Source: Saccharothrix sp. ST-888 (GTDB lineage Bacteria > Actinomycetota > Actinomycetes > Streptomycetales > Streptomycetaceae). From it: a stretch of DNA of 64,000 nucleotides. A program made the translations under genes and the position numbers. Of this stretch, positions 35,874-43,011 are shown in pieces. Location: positions 62,001-126,000 of the forward strand of contig NZ_JYJF01000004.1 in assembly GCF_000955975.1 (NCBI RefSeq), read 5' to 3'. How positions within the stretch are numbered: position 1 is the first letter of the stretch; every line of letters begins with the position of its first letter. A model generated the notes under the pieces. That model saw only the letters and a program-made list of their open reading frames with translations. It was not told where the DNA came from and did not search any database.

Positions 35874-36758
35874 ATGATGTGGCGGGTGCACAGTGCAGAA
35901 CCTCAGGGGACGGACGCCGACCACACCGTCGGCGGCCCGATACCGCCCGGCCCCCCGACCACCCCGGGCCGGTCGGGACCACCGGACGATCCACTGCCGA
36001 CAGGCCGTCCGGTCGACCTCGCGATCGCCGTACGGGCGGCCCAGCAGGGGGACGAGGACGCGTTCCGGCTGCTGTTCCGTGTCGTCCAGCCGGGGCTGCT
36101 CCGCTATCTGCGGCTGCTGGTCGGCGGCGGACCGGAGGACGCCGAGGACATCGCCTCCGAGACCTGGCTGCAGATCGCCCGCGATCTCGGCGGCTTCACC
36201 GGTGACGGGGACGGCTTCCGGGGCTGGGCCGCCACCATCGCCCGCAACCGGGCCCTGGACCACCTGCGGCGGGTGCGCCGCCGTCCGGTCGCCGACCTCC
36301 CGGTCGAGTACCTCACCGAACTGGCCGCCGCCGAGGACACCGCGGGGTCCGCACTGGCCACCGTCGCCACCGCCGATGCGCTGGCCCTGATCGCCCGCCT
36401 GCCCAGGGACCAGGCCGAGGCGGTCCTGCTCAGGGTGGTGCTCGACCTGGACGCGGCCGCCGCCGCGCGGGTCCTCGGCAAGCGCTCCGGCAGCGTACGG
36501 ATGGCCTCCCACCGGGGACTGCGCAAGCTGGCCAAGCTGCTCGACCAGGCCGGCGGGGCCGACCTCGGCATTCCGAGCCGACGTGCCGTACCGCCGCAGC
36601 GCGAAGGCGGGCGGGAGGGCGACCGCGACGCCGACCGGGAGGGCGACCGTGGAGGAGACCGGGACGGAAGCCCGGAGGCCGGGAAGCGGGACTCCTCGAA
36701 AACTTCCGCACAGGGTGTGACACGCGCCAGAGCCGCGACGCTGAAGGACATGAGATGA
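35874..36758 (+). CDS. ECF-type RNA polymerase sigma factor with charged C-terminal extension
   Basis: The product is about 294 residues. Region 2 (DAFRLLFRVVQPGLLRYLRLLVG...EDIASETWLQIA...GWAATIARNRALDHLRR) and region 4 (ARLPRDQAEAVLLRVVLDLD...VLGKRSGSVRMASHRGLRKL) are both present, so it should direct RNA polymerase to specific promoters. After region 4 is an extension of Gly/Arg/Glu/Asp repeats (EGDRDADREGDRGGDRDG) ending in a short Ser/Thr/Arg tail, unusual for the class. The start is uncertain: ATG 35874, ATG 35877 and GTG 35886 are all possible. Its stop codon overlaps the next start (ATGA), so the two are translationally coupled. Confidence 0.8.
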   Translation: MMWRVHSAEPQGTDADHTVGGPIPPGPPTTPGRSGPPDDPLPTGRPVDLAIAVRAAQQGDEDAFRLLFRVVQPGLLRYLRLLVGGGPEDAEDIASETWLQIARDLGGFTGDGDGFRGWAATIARNRALDHLRRVRRRPVADLPVEYLTELAAAEDTAGSALATVATADALALIARLPRDQAEAVLLRVVLDLDAAAAARVLGKRSGSVRMASHRGLRKLAKLLDQAGGADLGIPSRRAVPPQREGGREGDRDADREGDRGGDRDGSPEAGKRDSSKTSAQGVTRARAATLKDMR

Positions 36759-37756
36759 GCACCAACCGATCCCGCCGGATCGACCGCGACACCGCCGAGC
36801 AGCTGCTCGGCGGTGTCGCGGTCGACACGTCGGCCGGTCAGGCCCCCCTCACCGGTCAGGCCGCCCTCGCCGGGCTGCTCGCCGCCGCTGCCGCCCCGTC
36901 GGCGGTGGACGGAGCGCCCGACGCGAACGGCGTGCTGCCCGGGGAGGAGGCCGCCCTGACCGCGTTCCGGGAGGCCCGTCGCAACCCTGCCCCGAAACCC
37001 CGGAGACGAACGATGCTGGACACCGCGCCGGCGCGGGCCTTCAGTGCGAAGGCCGTCGCTGTCGCGTTCACCGCCACCGCGCTCGGCGGCGTGGCCGTCG
37101 CCGCCGGTACCGGGCACCTGCCGGCCGCCCTGCGTGGACCGGCGGGCGACGGCGGCCGGTCGGTCGCCCGCGCCACCTCGCCGGCCTTCGACGGCTCCAC
37201 CGCGCGGTCCGGCCCGGGCGGCACGGCTTCCGGCCAGCCGAGGCTGAACGGCATCGCCCCGTCGTCCCCGCCGCCGAGTGCGGGCAGGCCCGGCACTCCC
37301 GGCGCGGACCCGGACCCGGGCGCGGCCACGGGTACGGGCACCGGTCGTCCGGACGGCCGGAGCGGGGACGAGAGCGTCGAGGCCCAGCTGCTCCGGCTCT
37401 GCCACCTCTACACCGACCGGCTGGCCTCCGGCGACCGCCCCCGTCCGCTGCTCAGGGAGGCGCCGCTCGCGCCGCTGGTGCTGGCCGCAGGCGGCGCGGA
37501 CCAGGTCGACGGCTACTGCACGGCCGTCGCCGCCGGCGCCGGGAACGCGGAGGGCAAGGGCAGCCACGGCGGCCGGAGCGTCGCACCGGCCCCCGCCCCC
37601 GATCCCGGCCGCACCCTGGGTCTGCCGAGCAGGTTTCCGCTCGACCCGACCCGGCCCGCGCAGGATCCCAAGCCGACCGGTTCCCCGGGGCTCCCCGGTG
37701 GGAACGGCGGGGGCGGCGGGGCCGGTGGGAACTCCGAGAACGGCTCGGAGAGGTGA
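36755..37756 (+). CDS. Sigma-coupled single-pass membrane protein, probable anti-sigma factor
   Basis: The 333-residue product has an N-terminal cytoplasmic part starting MSTNRSRRIDRDTAEQLLGG, one transmembrane helix at about 98-118 (SAKAVAVAFTATALGGVAVAAG), then a Gly/Pro/Ser-rich outer region with a small helical domain (EAQLLRLCHLYTDRLASGD...ADQVDGYCTAVAAG) and a disordered Gly-rich tail. Overlap with the sigma gene by ATGA and the topology point to a membrane-bound regulator of that sigma factor, although no zinc-binding anti-sigma motif is present. A 46-bp perfect palindrome begins 25 bases into the coding sequence. Confidence 0.75.
   Translation: MSTNRSRRIDRDTAEQLLGGVAVDTSAGQAPLTGQAALAGLLAAAAAPSAVDGAPDANGVLPGEEAALTAFREARRNPAPKPRRRTMLDTAPARAFSAKAVAVAFTATALGGVAVAAGTGHLPAALRGPAGDGGRSVARATSPAFDGSTARSGPGGTASGQPRLNGIAPSSPPPSAGRPGTPGADPDPGAATGTGTGRPDGRSGDESVEAQLLRLCHLYTDRLASGDRPRPLLREAPLAPLVLAAGGADQVDGYCTAVAAGAGNAEGKGSHGGRSVAPAPAPDPGRTLGLPSRFPLDPTRPAQDPKPTGSPGLPGGNGGGGGAGGNSENGSER
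36780..36825. repeat. 46-bp perfect palindrome inside the sigma-coupled gene
   Basis: The two 23-base arms are exact reverse complements with no spacer, centred between 36802 and 36803 at AGCAG|CTGCT. The arms encode residues 9-24 of the protein (DRDTAEQLLGGVAVD region). In RNA it would form a very stable hairpin just behind the start codon; in DNA it could bind a dimeric protein. Confidence 0.9.
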
Positions 37757-37768
37757 GCCGCTGAGACT

Positions 37769-37814
37769 CCGGACGGGCAGTGGGCGAAACCCCCCGGGCC
37801 CATTGCCCGTCCGG
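37769..37814 (+). terminator. Strong hairpin after the sigma operon
   Basis: A 17-bp stem with one G-T pair (CCGGACGGGCAGTGGGC paired to GCCCATTGCCCGTCCGG) and a 12-base loop starts 12 bases after the stop codon. Confidence 0.75.
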
Positions 37815-38178
37815 TTGCAGCGCGAACGGCACGGCGGCGGCGCGCCCTCGCAGGAGGGCGCGACAGGCCGCGCCACGGCTGCAACTCCCTGATCCCGGGC
37901 GGTCGGTGGGCTCCCCCGTGTCCACCGGCCGCCCGGTCCGAAAGCTCCGGGTGGGTGGGCGAGGTTCCCCCGGGCCGCGTCCGCCCACCCGGATCCACCT
38001 GCCCCGTCGCGGGCTCAACTCCGGACCGCTGCCCGGCCGGTGGGCCCTTTGGCGGCGACCGCCCCGGCGGTGCGCCGGGTGGCACCGTGCGCGGAGCGTG
38101 GAATCGGCGGCTATCGTGCACAGGTGCACGAGGCGGTCCGAAGCCTCCGGCCGGTGGACCCGAGGGGAGTGGTGCCAG
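37815..38178. repeat. Run of further hairpins between sigma operon and kinase gene
   Basis: After the terminator three more inverted repeats follow: a 9-bp stem at 37841-37862 (CGCGCCCTC/GAGGGCGCG) inside a wider GTTGCAG/CTGCAAC pair, a 14-bp stem at 37896-37935, and an 8-bp stem at 37953-37990. Three of the four hairpins share a GTGGGC...CCCCCG core in the loop side. No gene is supported in this 422-bp gap; it should also contain the kinase promoter. Confidence 0.6.
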
Positions 38179-39873
38179 GTGATCGGACGTGCGTTGAACG
38201 GGCGTTACGTACTGGAGGAGATACTCGGCGTCGGTGGGATGGCCACCGTCTGGCGCGGCCACGACCGGGTGCTCGGACGAGCGGTCGCGGTCAAGGTGCT
38301 CAACGGCGGTCTGGCCGACGACCCGCGCTTCGCCGACCGCTTCGGCCGCGAGGCCCAGCACGCCGCGATGCTGGTCCACCCGCGCATCGTCACCGTCTTC
38401 GACTCCGGCGTGGACCAGGGCTCCCCGTACATCGTGATGGAGCTGGTGCACGGCCAGCCGCTCAGCCGGCTGATCGCCGAACTCGGACGGCTGCCGGTCG
38501 AGCGGTCCGTCGGTATCGCCGCTGCCGTCTGCGAGGCGCTGGAGGTCGCCCACGCGGCAGGGCTCGTGCACCGGGACATCAAGCCCGGCAACATCATGAT
38601 CACCCAGGACGGCGGGGTGAAGGTGGTGGACTTCGGCATCGCCCGCGCCGGTTCCTCCAGCTCACGGCTGACCCAGACCGCCACCGTGCTCGGCACCGCC
38701 GCCTACCTGTCGCCCGAGCAGGCCACCGCCGCCGGGGTGGACGGCCGGTCCGACCTGTACGCGGTCGGCTGTGTCCTGGTCGAGATGCTCACCGGTCAGC
38801 CGCCGTTCGAGGCCGACACCCCGGTCGGTATCGCCTTCAAGCACGTCAGTGAGCAGCCCGCCCCGATCGCCGCGCGCCGTCCCGACGTACCGCCCGCGCT
38901 GGACGCGGCGGTGCTGCGGCTGCTGGCCAAACAGCCCGCCCAGCGTCCGGCCGACGCGGCCGCCGCCCGGTCCGAGCTGCTCGCCGCCGTTCCGGTCGCG
39001 CTGGCCGCGGACCGTACGGCGGAGCTGCTGGCGACCAGTGCGCAGCCCGCGGACCTCTTCGCCGCCACCCAGCTGCTGCCACCGGTCGCGGGAGCACCGG
39101 TCGCCCGGCTGCCGGCCGACGCGGCGGGCCAGGGGTACACCGATCCGCAGCGCACCGCCGTACTGCCGCCGACGGCCCCGCCCCCGTTCGCGCAGCCCAC
39201 GCACTTCACGCCGTCGGGCCAGCCCCCGGTGACCGGCCCGGCGACCTCGCTGATGGAGGCCGTCCCGCTGCCGCCGGACCCGGCTGCCGAGCCGCCGCAG
39301 CGCCGCAGACGACTGCTGGTCCCGGTCGCGATCGGTGTCGCGGTGGTGGCGGGAGCGGCCGCGATCGGTGCCTTCGCGCTCGGCGGGTCCTCCGACAGCT
39401 CGGCCCAGGCCGCAGTCCCGAGCAGCCACTCGCCGGCCGCGACGGCGCCCGCGTCCACCCCTGGGTCCCCCTCGCCCTCGCCGAGTGCCGGGACGAGCAC
39501 CCCGCCCGCGCCCAAGGGCGGTCCGGCCGCCACCCTGGCCGCGCTCCGCGCCGACGTGGCGCAGGCCCAGTTCGGCAAGGACCGGGACAAGCAGGGCGAG
39601 CTGCTGGACCACCTGGACACCGCCGCCGAGGCGATCGCCGAGCACCGGCCGCAGGACGCCGAGACGGTGCTGCGCGCGGTCCAGAAGTCGGTCCGGGACC
39701 TGGCCAAGAAGCATGCGGTCGACGGTGCCGCCGCGCAGAACTGGCAGAACCGCCTCGGCGGACTGATCAACACCCTGCACAGCCAGCAGGCCCGCGACCA
39801 CAGCAGCGGCACCAGCAACGCCAGTGACACCAGCAACACCGGTAGCACCGGCAACGACTGGAACAACGACTGA
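38179..39873 (+). CDS. Membrane-anchored Ser/Thr protein kinase (PknB type)
   Basis: The 564-residue protein has a complete Hanks-type kinase domain at 5-270: invariant Lys 39 in VAVKVL, HRDIKPGN with Asp 133, and DFG with Asp 151. A Pro/Ala linker leads to one transmembrane helix at about 378-403 and an outer part with a Ser/Pro/Thr stretch, a helical domain of about 100 residues (ALRADVAQAQFGKDRDKQGELLDHLDTA...) and a Ser/Asn/Thr-rich end. PASTA repeats are absent, so ligand sensing differs from PknB. The GTG start follows GAGGGGAG. All catalytic residues are intact. Confidence 0.9.
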   Translation: MIGRALNGRYVLEEILGVGGMATVWRGHDRVLGRAVAVKVLNGGLADDPRFADRFGREAQHAAMLVHPRIVTVFDSGVDQGSPYIVMELVHGQPLSRLIAELGRLPVERSVGIAAAVCEALEVAHAAGLVHRDIKPGNIMITQDGGVKVVDFGIARAGSSSSRLTQTATVLGTAAYLSPEQATAAGVDGRSDLYAVGCVLVEMLTGQPPFEADTPVGIAFKHVSEQPAPIAARRPDVPPALDAAVLRLLAKQPAQRPADAAAARSELLAAVPVALAADRTAELLATSAQPADLFAATQLLPPVAGAPVARLPADAAGQGYTDPQRTAVLPPTAPPPFAQPTHFTPSGQPPVTGPATSLMEAVPLPPDPAAEPPQRRRRLLVPVAIGVAVVAGAAAIGAFALGGSSDSSAQAAVPSSHSPAATAPASTPGSPSPSPSAGTSTPPAPKGGPAATLAALRADVAQAQFGKDRDKQGELLDHLDTAAEAIAEHRPQDAETVLRAVQKSVRDLAKKHAVDGAAAQNWQNRLGGLINTLHSQQARDHSSGTSNASDTSNTGSTGNDWNND

Positions 39874-39880
39874 CGCCGGA

Positions 39881-40507
39881 TCAGTCGCCCGTCCGCCGCC
39901 GGCGCCGTTCTGCCCGCGGCTGGACGGACCGCTCCGCCAGCCGGACCCGCAGCTGTCGGCCGGCGGTGGTGGCGCCTGCGGTCAGGAAGATCAGCGTGTA
40001 GAGGATCTGCAGCATCACCACCACCCGGGCCTCCTGCCCGTGCGGGGTGATGTCCCCGTAGCCCACCGTGGACATCGTGATCACCGTGAAGTACAGCGCG
40101 TCGAGCCTGGTCCGCAGCCCGATGAACTGGCCCGGCTGCCGGGACAGCGCGAGGTATGCGGTGGCGAAGACGACCAGGGCGAGTGCACTCAGCACGGCGA
40201 TCATCAGCCCGGGCCGCCCGGGCGGGCCCATCATGGCCCGCCAGATCTCCCGCAGCAGCAGCACGGCCACCATCGCCAGCAGCAGTGTGAAGCAGAACCA
40301 GCCGAACACCGGATGCTTCGGCCCGAACACCTCGAGCGGGAGTGTGAAGTAGAGCACCACCAGCACGACCGGGCCGAGCATGGTCAGCCCCAGCGCCGAC
40401 AACTCGTGCCGCCGCGAGGGCTCCTGCGGCTGGCGCGGCTGCGGATGCTGCTCGGGAGGCGGCGACGGCACCGGGGGCTCCAACCGGCTCGGGGACGGGC
40501 ACTCCAT
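39881..40507 (-). CDS. Two-pore-loop type potassium channel protein (Ion_trans_2)
   Basis: The 208-residue protein has a cytoplasmic Pro-rich N-terminus, two helices at about 40-58 and 66-86, then a helix-pore-helix unit at 100-185 with the potassium selectivity filter TVGYGD at 147-152. It has no RCK domain, so gating is unknown. It should form tetrameric potassium channels in the membrane. It is convergent with the kinase gene, with 7 bp between stop codons. Confidence 0.85.
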   Translation of the reverse strand: MECPSPSRLEPPVPSPPPEQHPQPRQPQEPSRRHELSALGLTMLGPVVLVVLYFTLPLEVFGPKHPVFGWFCFTLLLAMVAVLLLREIWRAMMGPPGRPGLMIAVLSALALVVFATAYLALSRQPGQFIGLRTRLDALYFTVITMSTVGYGDITPHGQEARVVVMLQILYTLIFLTAGATTAGRQLRVRLAERSVQPRAERRRRRTGD

Positions 40508-40618
40508 CCTCCGGGGGCCCGGCCGGAAGCACTCTGCAGAAACGCCGCAGAAACGCCGGAGCCTCCGGCCCGTCAGTTGACGGACCGGAGGCTCCGGACG
40601 GAAAGCGCGTGGGCCGAC

Positions 40619-40903
40619 TCAGGCGGTGGTGGCCGACTTGTCGGTCTCGGTGGCCTTGGTGATGTTCGTGGGGTTCACCGCCGGACGGGGCTGCTCGGTG
40701 GCCGTGTTGGCGGCCGTCGAGTTCTGGGCGCCCCCGTCAGCCTGCGTCTCGTCCTCGCGCAGAGCCTTGGTCTCCGCCTTCAGAATGCGCATGGACTTCC
40801 CGAGGCCACGGGCCATCTCGGGCAGCTTCTTCGAGCCGAAAAGCAGGATGATGACAGCCAGCACCACCAGGAGGTGCCAGGGCTCCAGACCGTTGCGCAG
40901 CAT
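40619..40903 (-). CDS. tatA: Twin-arginine translocase subunit TatA/TatE
   Basis: The 94-residue protein has the TatA plan: short N-terminus, one transmembrane helix (WHLLVVLAVIILLFGSKKLP), the FGxxKLPE hinge, an amphipathic helix (MARGLGKSMRILKAETKAL) and a polar tail. It builds the pore of the Tat pathway that exports folded proteins. The start follows a GGGATG context with a weak site, but a good promoter lies upstream. It is monocistronic; tatC is not in the window. Confidence 0.9.
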   Translation of the reverse strand: MLRNGLEPWHLLVVLAVIILLFGSKKLPEMARGLGKSMRILKAETKALREDETQADGGAQNSTAANTATEQPRPAVNPTNITKATETDKSATTA

Positions 40904-40994
40904 CCCTGACCACCGGTCCCTTCGGATATCTCGCCGTTATCAGAGCCGGGCGGGCTCGCCCGACTTGGCCAGTATGCCTGGCGCGAGCGCAGAA

Positions 40995-41024
40995 CGTATA
41001 CACCGGTCGGGAAACGGTGGTCAA
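40995..41024 (-). promoter_or_regulatory. Vegetative-type promoter of tatA
   Basis: On the minus strand TTGACC (41024-41019) and TATACG (41000-40995) are separated by 18 bp, close to the HrdB consensus. Transcription would begin near 40988, giving a leader of about 85 bases. Confidence 0.65.
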
Positions 41025-41055
41025 AAACCAAGTGTTCTGCAGGTGGGACCGAATA

Positions 41056-41071
41056 TGTGGTCTCGACCACT
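41056..41071. promoter_or_regulatory. DasR-box-like palindrome
   Basis: TGTGGTCTCGACCACT contains a perfect 6-2-6 inverted repeat (GTGGTC/GACCAC) and matches 14 of 16 positions of the DasR responsive element consensus as I recall it (AGTGGTCTAGACCACT). It lies 32 bp upstream of the tatA -35 hexamer. The remainder of the 623-bp gap from 40904 to 41526 holds no supported gene. Confidence 0.5.
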
Positions 41072-41526
41072 CTCCGTCAGGTCGGCCGCTCGGAAGGCCT
41101 CGCGCACCGACCGCCCTCACCTGCTCCGCAGCCTCTGCGGGAGTTGCCGCCACGGCCGGCCCGGGCCGGGTGCGTACGGCCTGCGGGCCGCTTCCCCGGA
41201 GCCGCCGACGCATCCCTGACCTTGCGGGGCAGGGGTGGCGAGGGTGGCGGACGGTCCGGTGCGGACGGGATCGGCTGCTGGTGCATCAGGTCGGGGGTGT
41301 GCTCCGGGAGCCGCGTTGACGACTGCGCGGCGCGCACTGCGCCGAAAGCCGGGTGGAGCGCGCGTGCGGAGTGCGCCGGGAGCCCCCGGCTGTGCGGCCG
41401 ACGGCTTCGGATTGTTCGCACTCTGTCAGGTCGCTGGGCCGCTCGGCTCGGGGGCGGTCTGCATGGAACGTCTGTCTGACTCGGCTGTCCAAGACATCCG
41501 TCCATGGCTGACGTAGCATCGAGGCC

Positions 41527-42126
41527 ATGGGAAATCGCGAGGATCTGCTGGCGGGGGCCAAGCGCTGCCTGTACGAGAAGGGCTACGGACGCACCACCGC
41601 CCGGGACATCGCCTCGGCCGCGGGGGTCAGTCTGGCCGCGATCGGCTACCACTACGGCTCGAAGGACGCCCTGCTCATCCAGGCGATGATCGAGGCGGTG
41701 GCCGAGTGGGGTGACGCCGTCGGCGGACTGCTGGCCGATCGGGGCGGTGCCGCCGCCACCCCGGAGGAGCGTTTCGTCGCCGCCTGGGACCGGGTGCTGG
41801 AGAGCTTCGTCGAGCACCGGGAGCTGTGGGCGGTGCAGTTCGAGATCTCCGCCGGGACGGGGAGCTCGCCGGAGCTGCAGGAAGCCCTCGCGGCGGTGCA
41901 GCGGAGTGCCCGGCTCGGGCTCTCCGCCCTCTTCCAGGGGCTGGAGGAGGTGCCCGACACCCCGGATGAACTGGCCAGGGGCGCCTTCTACCAGTCACTG
42001 CTGGCCGGCCTGGCGGTCCAGTGGTTCACGGCACCCGATCAGGCGCCGGACGGACGGGAGCTCCTGCGCGGCCTGCGCCTGGTCGGCGGAAGCGTCCTGG
42101 GTGCACCGGCGCCCGCCGAGCCGTAG
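41527..42126 (+). CDS. TetR-family transcriptional regulator
   Basis: The 199-residue regulator has a typical TetR N-terminal helix-turn-helix (DLLAGAKRCLYEKGYGRTTARDIASAAGVSLAAIGYHYGSKDALL) and a helical ligand-binding C-terminal part ending in a TetR_C-like segment (LARGAFYQSLLAGLAVQWFTAPDQAPDG). No target can be read from the sequence; the nearest gene is a cupin on the opposite strand with 24 bp between the convergent ends. A 450-bp stretch upstream contains no gene. Confidence 0.85.
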   Translation: MGNREDLLAGAKRCLYEKGYGRTTARDIASAAGVSLAAIGYHYGSKDALLIQAMIEAVAEWGDAVGGLLADRGGAAATPEERFVAAWDRVLESFVEHRELWAVQFEISAGTGSSPELQEALAAVQRSARLGLSALFQGLEEVPDTPDELARGAFYQSLLAGLAVQWFTAPDQAPDGRELLRGLRLVGGSVLGAPAPAEP

Positions 42127-42150
42127 CGGGTCGGGCGCGCGGCTCCCGCG

Positions 42151-42495
42151 CTAGGTGGTGACGGCCGTGAGCAGGACGACCGAGTCCTGGTGGGCCAGCA
42201 GGCCGTGCCGCTCCTGGGGGATAGGGCGCAGCTGGCCCGCCTTCAGTTCGATCTGCCGGCCCGAGACGGTCAGCGACACCCGTCCGCGCAGGACCTGGAG
42301 GCTGGCGGCGAGTGGGGCGTTGTGTTCGTCCAGCGAGGTCCCCGCCGTCAGCGCGATCATGGTCTGCCGCAGGACGCTGTCGTGGACGAGCAGGTGCGCG
42401 CTGCGTCCGTGCGGGTCGGCGGCGGCCTTCGCGGCGTGCTCGTCGGCGAGTGCCACGAGATCGACGGGGGCGGTGGCGGGGGCTGGCTCGGCCAT
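42151..42495 (-). CDS. Small cupin-domain protein
   Basis: The 114-residue protein has the cupin pattern with SLDEHNAPLAASLQVLRGRVSLTVSGRQIELKAGQLRPIPQERHGLLA, in which the metal-binding histidines are only partly kept (His 58 and His 97 in outline). Such proteins often act as small regulators or isomerases; the partial metal site makes an enzyme less certain. The ATG follows AGGAGG-like sequence (CAGGAGG) at 6-7 bases. Confidence 0.75.
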   Translation of the reverse strand: MAEPAPATAPVDLVALADEHAAKAAADPHGRSAHLLVHDSVLRQTMIALTAGTSLDEHNAPLAASLQVLRGRVSLTVSGRQIELKAGQLRPIPQERHGLLAHQDSVVLLTAVTT

Positions 42496-42685
42496 CGCGT
42501 TCCTCCTGGTTCGCGGCTTCTGCTGGAGGGTCCCCCGACGGTGACCCTAGGCGGGTCCCGCCGTGGACGGCAACCGTGCGGCGGCTTCGACGCCTCGCCG
42601 CCGGGAGGTGCGCGGCCGACCTTGTGGCCCATCCGCAGGCGGCTTCCGGGTGCGGGCGCTGCGGTGCTCTTGGATGGTGGATGCC

Positions 42686-42955
42686 ATGGCGACCTATCAG
42701 AAGTTCATCGGTGGATTCCAGGTCAACCGGGGCATGCTCACCGCCGGTGCGGCGCTCACCGGAATCGGTGCGCTGATCGGCCTGACCGGCACGGTGATCG
42801 TGGGGGTGGCGCTGGCGTCCGCCGGGCGGGGCTGGGTCCAGCAGCTGGAGACGCCGCCCGGCGAACTGGCGGCCCGTACCTTCCAGCAGGCGAAGGCGGC
42901 CTCCCAGGCGGGCCTCGACGCCTGGCGGGCCCAGGCGGCCGGGACCGCGGGCTGA
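42686..42955 (+). CDS. Small membrane protein
   Basis: The 89-residue protein has one or two hydrophobic segments at about 17-47 (GMLTAGAALTGIGALIGLTGTVIVGVALASAG) and an Ala/Gln-rich amphipathic tail ending RAQAAGTAG. Small proteins of this type recur in streptomycetes without known function. The start may be ATG 42686 or ATG 42674, adding MVDA; GGATGG precedes the former. Confidence 0.6.
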   Translation: MATYQKFIGGFQVNRGMLTAGAALTGIGALIGLTGTVIVGVALASAGRGWVQQLETPPGELAARTFQQAKAASQAGLDAWRAQAAGTAG

Positions 42956-43011
42956 ACGTCCCGCACGCCACGGTTTCCCCGTACGGACCCCGCGCGCCCT
43001 GCGGTGCAGCG

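Noticed and set aside
41017..41479. Several overlapping open frames between tatA and the TetR gene
   Set aside because: None has a ribosome binding site or protein-like composition; the stretch is better read as regulatory and non-coding.
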